From NCBI GenBank assembly GCA_051954235.1, contig JBQCHY010000035.1:57815-121814 (forward strand): a stretch of DNA of 64,000 nt. Reading direction: 5' to 3'. Each line of letters starts with the position of its first letter. The first letter of the stretch is position 1. This document shows, in pieces, positions 62,481-64,000 of the stretch. The notes beneath the pieces were generated by a model. The model worked only from the letters and a program-made list of their open reading frames with translations, did not search any database and had not been told where the DNA came from. The translations under genes were made by a program, and so were the position numbers. Source of the stretch: 62-47 sp051954235. Its GTDB lineage: Bacteria; Pseudomonadota; Alphaproteobacteria; Rhizobiales; Xanthobacteraceae.

Positions 62481-64000
62481 TTACCTGTGCGGCGGTTGCG
62501 GCGGCGCGTACCACCACGTTTCAGGGAGATATCCGGTCAACGCCGTGGCTGTCGGCCTTTGTATCCGATTCCATCGTGCGATCCATTGCTCGCGGATGTT
62601 GTACAGGGGAATCGCATAGAAACCGGAGATCAGCACGCGGTCGAGCGCCCGGACGGCCGAGACGAAAGCCGGCCGTTCGCGCGCTTCCAGCATCGCGGCG
62701 ATCATGGCGTCGACGGCTGGATTCTTCGCGCCCATGTAGTTGCGCGTGCCCTGATTGTCGGCGGCCTCGCTGCCCCAATAGAACGCCTGCTCGTTACCCG
62801 GCGAGAGCGATTGATCCCAGCGGTTCGGGATCATGTCGAAGTCGTAGCCGATGCGGCGCTGGTCGAATTGCACGGCGTCGACGGCACGCACCGAGGCCCG
62901 AATTCCGGCACGCTTGAGGCTGGCGCTATAGGCCAGCGCGATGCGCTCCTGGTCGCGCGTCGTCACCAGGATTTCGAAGGCGAGGGGTTGCCCGTTCTGG
63001 CGTTGACGCATTACCGAGTTTTTCAATTCGTAGCCGGCTTGCGACAGCAGCGTCAGCGCCCGGCGCAACGTCACGCGGTCGCGTCCCGAGCCGTCGCTGA
63101 CTGGCAGTCGATAGCTGCCGTCGAGAACATCCGGACGGACTTGCTGGGCGAATGGCCCCAGCAGCGTTCGCTCACGGGCGTCGGCGGGGCGGCCATAGGC
63201 GGAGAGCTCTGAACCCGCGAAGAAGCCGGCGGATCGCGCATAGAGGTTGAAGAAGTAATTCCGGTTGATCCACTCGAAATCGTACAATAGCGACAGCGCC
63301 TCGCGGACGCGGATGTCGGCGAACATCGGCCGTCGGGTGTTGAAGACCAGAAATTCCGTGGGGTTCGGCACGCCGGGCTTGATGACGTCGCGGACAATCT
63401 TGCCGGATTTCACCGCCGGCAGGTCGTAGCCGCTGTGCCAGCGCAGCGGTTCGTTCTCGACGCGGAAATCGTAGAGGCCGCGTTTGAATGCCTCGAACTG
63501 GCTGTTGGCGTCGCGATAGAAGTCGAGCCGGATCTCGTCGAAATTCCACAGCCCTTTGTTGATCGGCAGATCACGGCCCCAATAATTTGGGTCGTGGGTC
63601 AGGGTCACGCTGCTGCCCGGATCGACGTGGGTGACGCGATAGGGGCCGGAGCCCAGCGGCGGTGCCATCGAGGTGTTCTCAAACGTCGCCTCGTCCACGG
63701 CATGTTTCGGCAGGATTGGCATTAAGCCGAGGATGAGTGGCAGTTCGCGATCGGCTGCGCCGCCGAATTCGAAGCGGACCGTGAGATCGTCGAGGGTTTT
63801 CGCGTCCGTGACCTTGGCGTAGTAGAGGCGGTGGTTTGGGCGGCCTTTGTCGCGCAGCAACTGCCAGGAAAACAGCACGTCCGCCGCGCGCACCGGCTGG
63901 CCGTCGGAGAAGCGGGCACGCGGATTCAGGTGGACGGTAACCCAGGTCCGCGCGTCGTCGGTCTCGATTCGCTCGGCCAGCAGACCATACAGCGTGAAGG
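62481..64000 (-). CDS. Family 5 extracellular solute-binding protein (partial)
   Basis: The reading frame is open to the window end, so the N-terminus and any signal peptide are missing. The 506 or so visible residues read as the C-terminal majority of an oligopeptide/microcin-type (YejA-like) binding protein: RFSDGQPVRAADVLFSWQLL, GSGPYRV, SVTLTHDPNYWG and REALSLLYDFEWINR. It would deliver peptides or similar ligands to an ABC permease, probably encoded beyond the window. Confidence 0.85.
   Translation of the reverse strand, partial: FTLYGLLAERIETDDARTWVTVHLNPRARFSDGQPVRAADVLFSWQLLRDKGRPNHRLYYAKVTDAKTLDDLTVRFEFGGAADRELPLILGLMPILPKHAVDEATFENTSMAPPLGSGPYRVTHVDPGSSVTLTHDPNYWGRDLPINKGLWNFDEIRLDFYRDANSQFEAFKRGLYDFRVENEPLRWHSGYDLPAVKSGKIVRDVIKPGVPNPTEFLVFNTRRPMFADIRVREALSLLYDFEWINRNYFFNLYARSAGFFAGSELSAYGRPADARERTLLGPFAQQVRPDVLDGSYRLPVSDGSGRDRVTLRRALTLLSQAGYELKNSVMRQRQNGQPLAFEILVTTRDQERIALAYSASLKRAGIRASVRAVDAVQFDQRRIGYDFDMIPNRWDQSLSPGNEQAFYWGSEAADNQGTRNYMGAKNPAVDAMIAAMLEARERPAFVSAVRALDRVLISGFYAIPLYNIREQWIARWNRIQRPTATALTGYLPETWWYAPPQPPHR

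Overview
The window is high-GC DNA from an alphaproteobacterium of the Bradyrhizobium/Rhodopseudomonas/Afipia group. The order coaD-ppiA-ppiB-queA-tgt on the left and glmU-glmS-DUF502-recG-sdhE-mfd on the right, together with a pair of Bradyrhizobium-type ndvB/ndvC glucan genes, points there. Nothing in the sequence allows a species call.

Layout. Positions 1-6755 are chromosomal backbone: coaD 3' end, two cyclophilins, the queuosine genes queA and tgt, a zinc-ribbon protein, an orphan BrnA-like antitoxin, an EamA transporter and two small secreted proteins. Positions 6756-41903 are a genomic island of about 35 kb in the 3' end of a tRNA-Lys(TTT) gene. The intact tRNA is at 41858-41933, and a 47-bp perfect copy of its 3' end lies at 6756-6802 beside a tyrosine integrase. 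Backbone resumes at 41934 with ndvB, an ndvD-like gene and ndvC, two envelope proteins, glmU, glmS, a DUF502 protein, recG, sdhE, mfd, a degenerate GGDEF-like protein, a degenerate AMP-binding protein and a family 5 solute-binding protein cut by the window end.

The island carries three modules. (1) At 8372-24868, two divergent operons flank an AraC-type regulator. The minus-strand operon encodes a branched-chain-amino-acid-type (liv) ABC transporter followed, with overlapping ends, by the coenzyme F420 genes cofE and cofD. The plus-strand operon encodes a 4-hydroxybutyryl-CoA-dehydratase-like enzyme, a phenylacetate-CoA-ligase-like enzyme, an LLM-class F420-dependent oxidoreductase, a crotonase, an F420H2:NADP oxidoreductase, cofC and fbiC. 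This looks like a self-contained pathway: import of a carboxylic acid, CoA activation, dehydration/isomerisation, and F420-linked redox, with its own cofactor supply. I know of no described pathway with this gene set, and the substrate cannot be read from the sequence. (2) At 24893-30715 there are a lipoprotein, a periplasmic ClpP-like protein, an XRE regulator, two overlapping tyrosine recombinases, an AlpA-like protein and a gene of unknown function. (3) At 31311-41236 there is a seven-gene overlapping type I restriction-modification operon with a half-size HsdS, HsdM, a GIY-YIG protein, full HsdS, a TIGR04141-like protein, HsdR and a YgjP-like metalloprotease.

Functions are inferred from motifs read by eye. 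No database search was possible, and base-composition remarks are qualitative.
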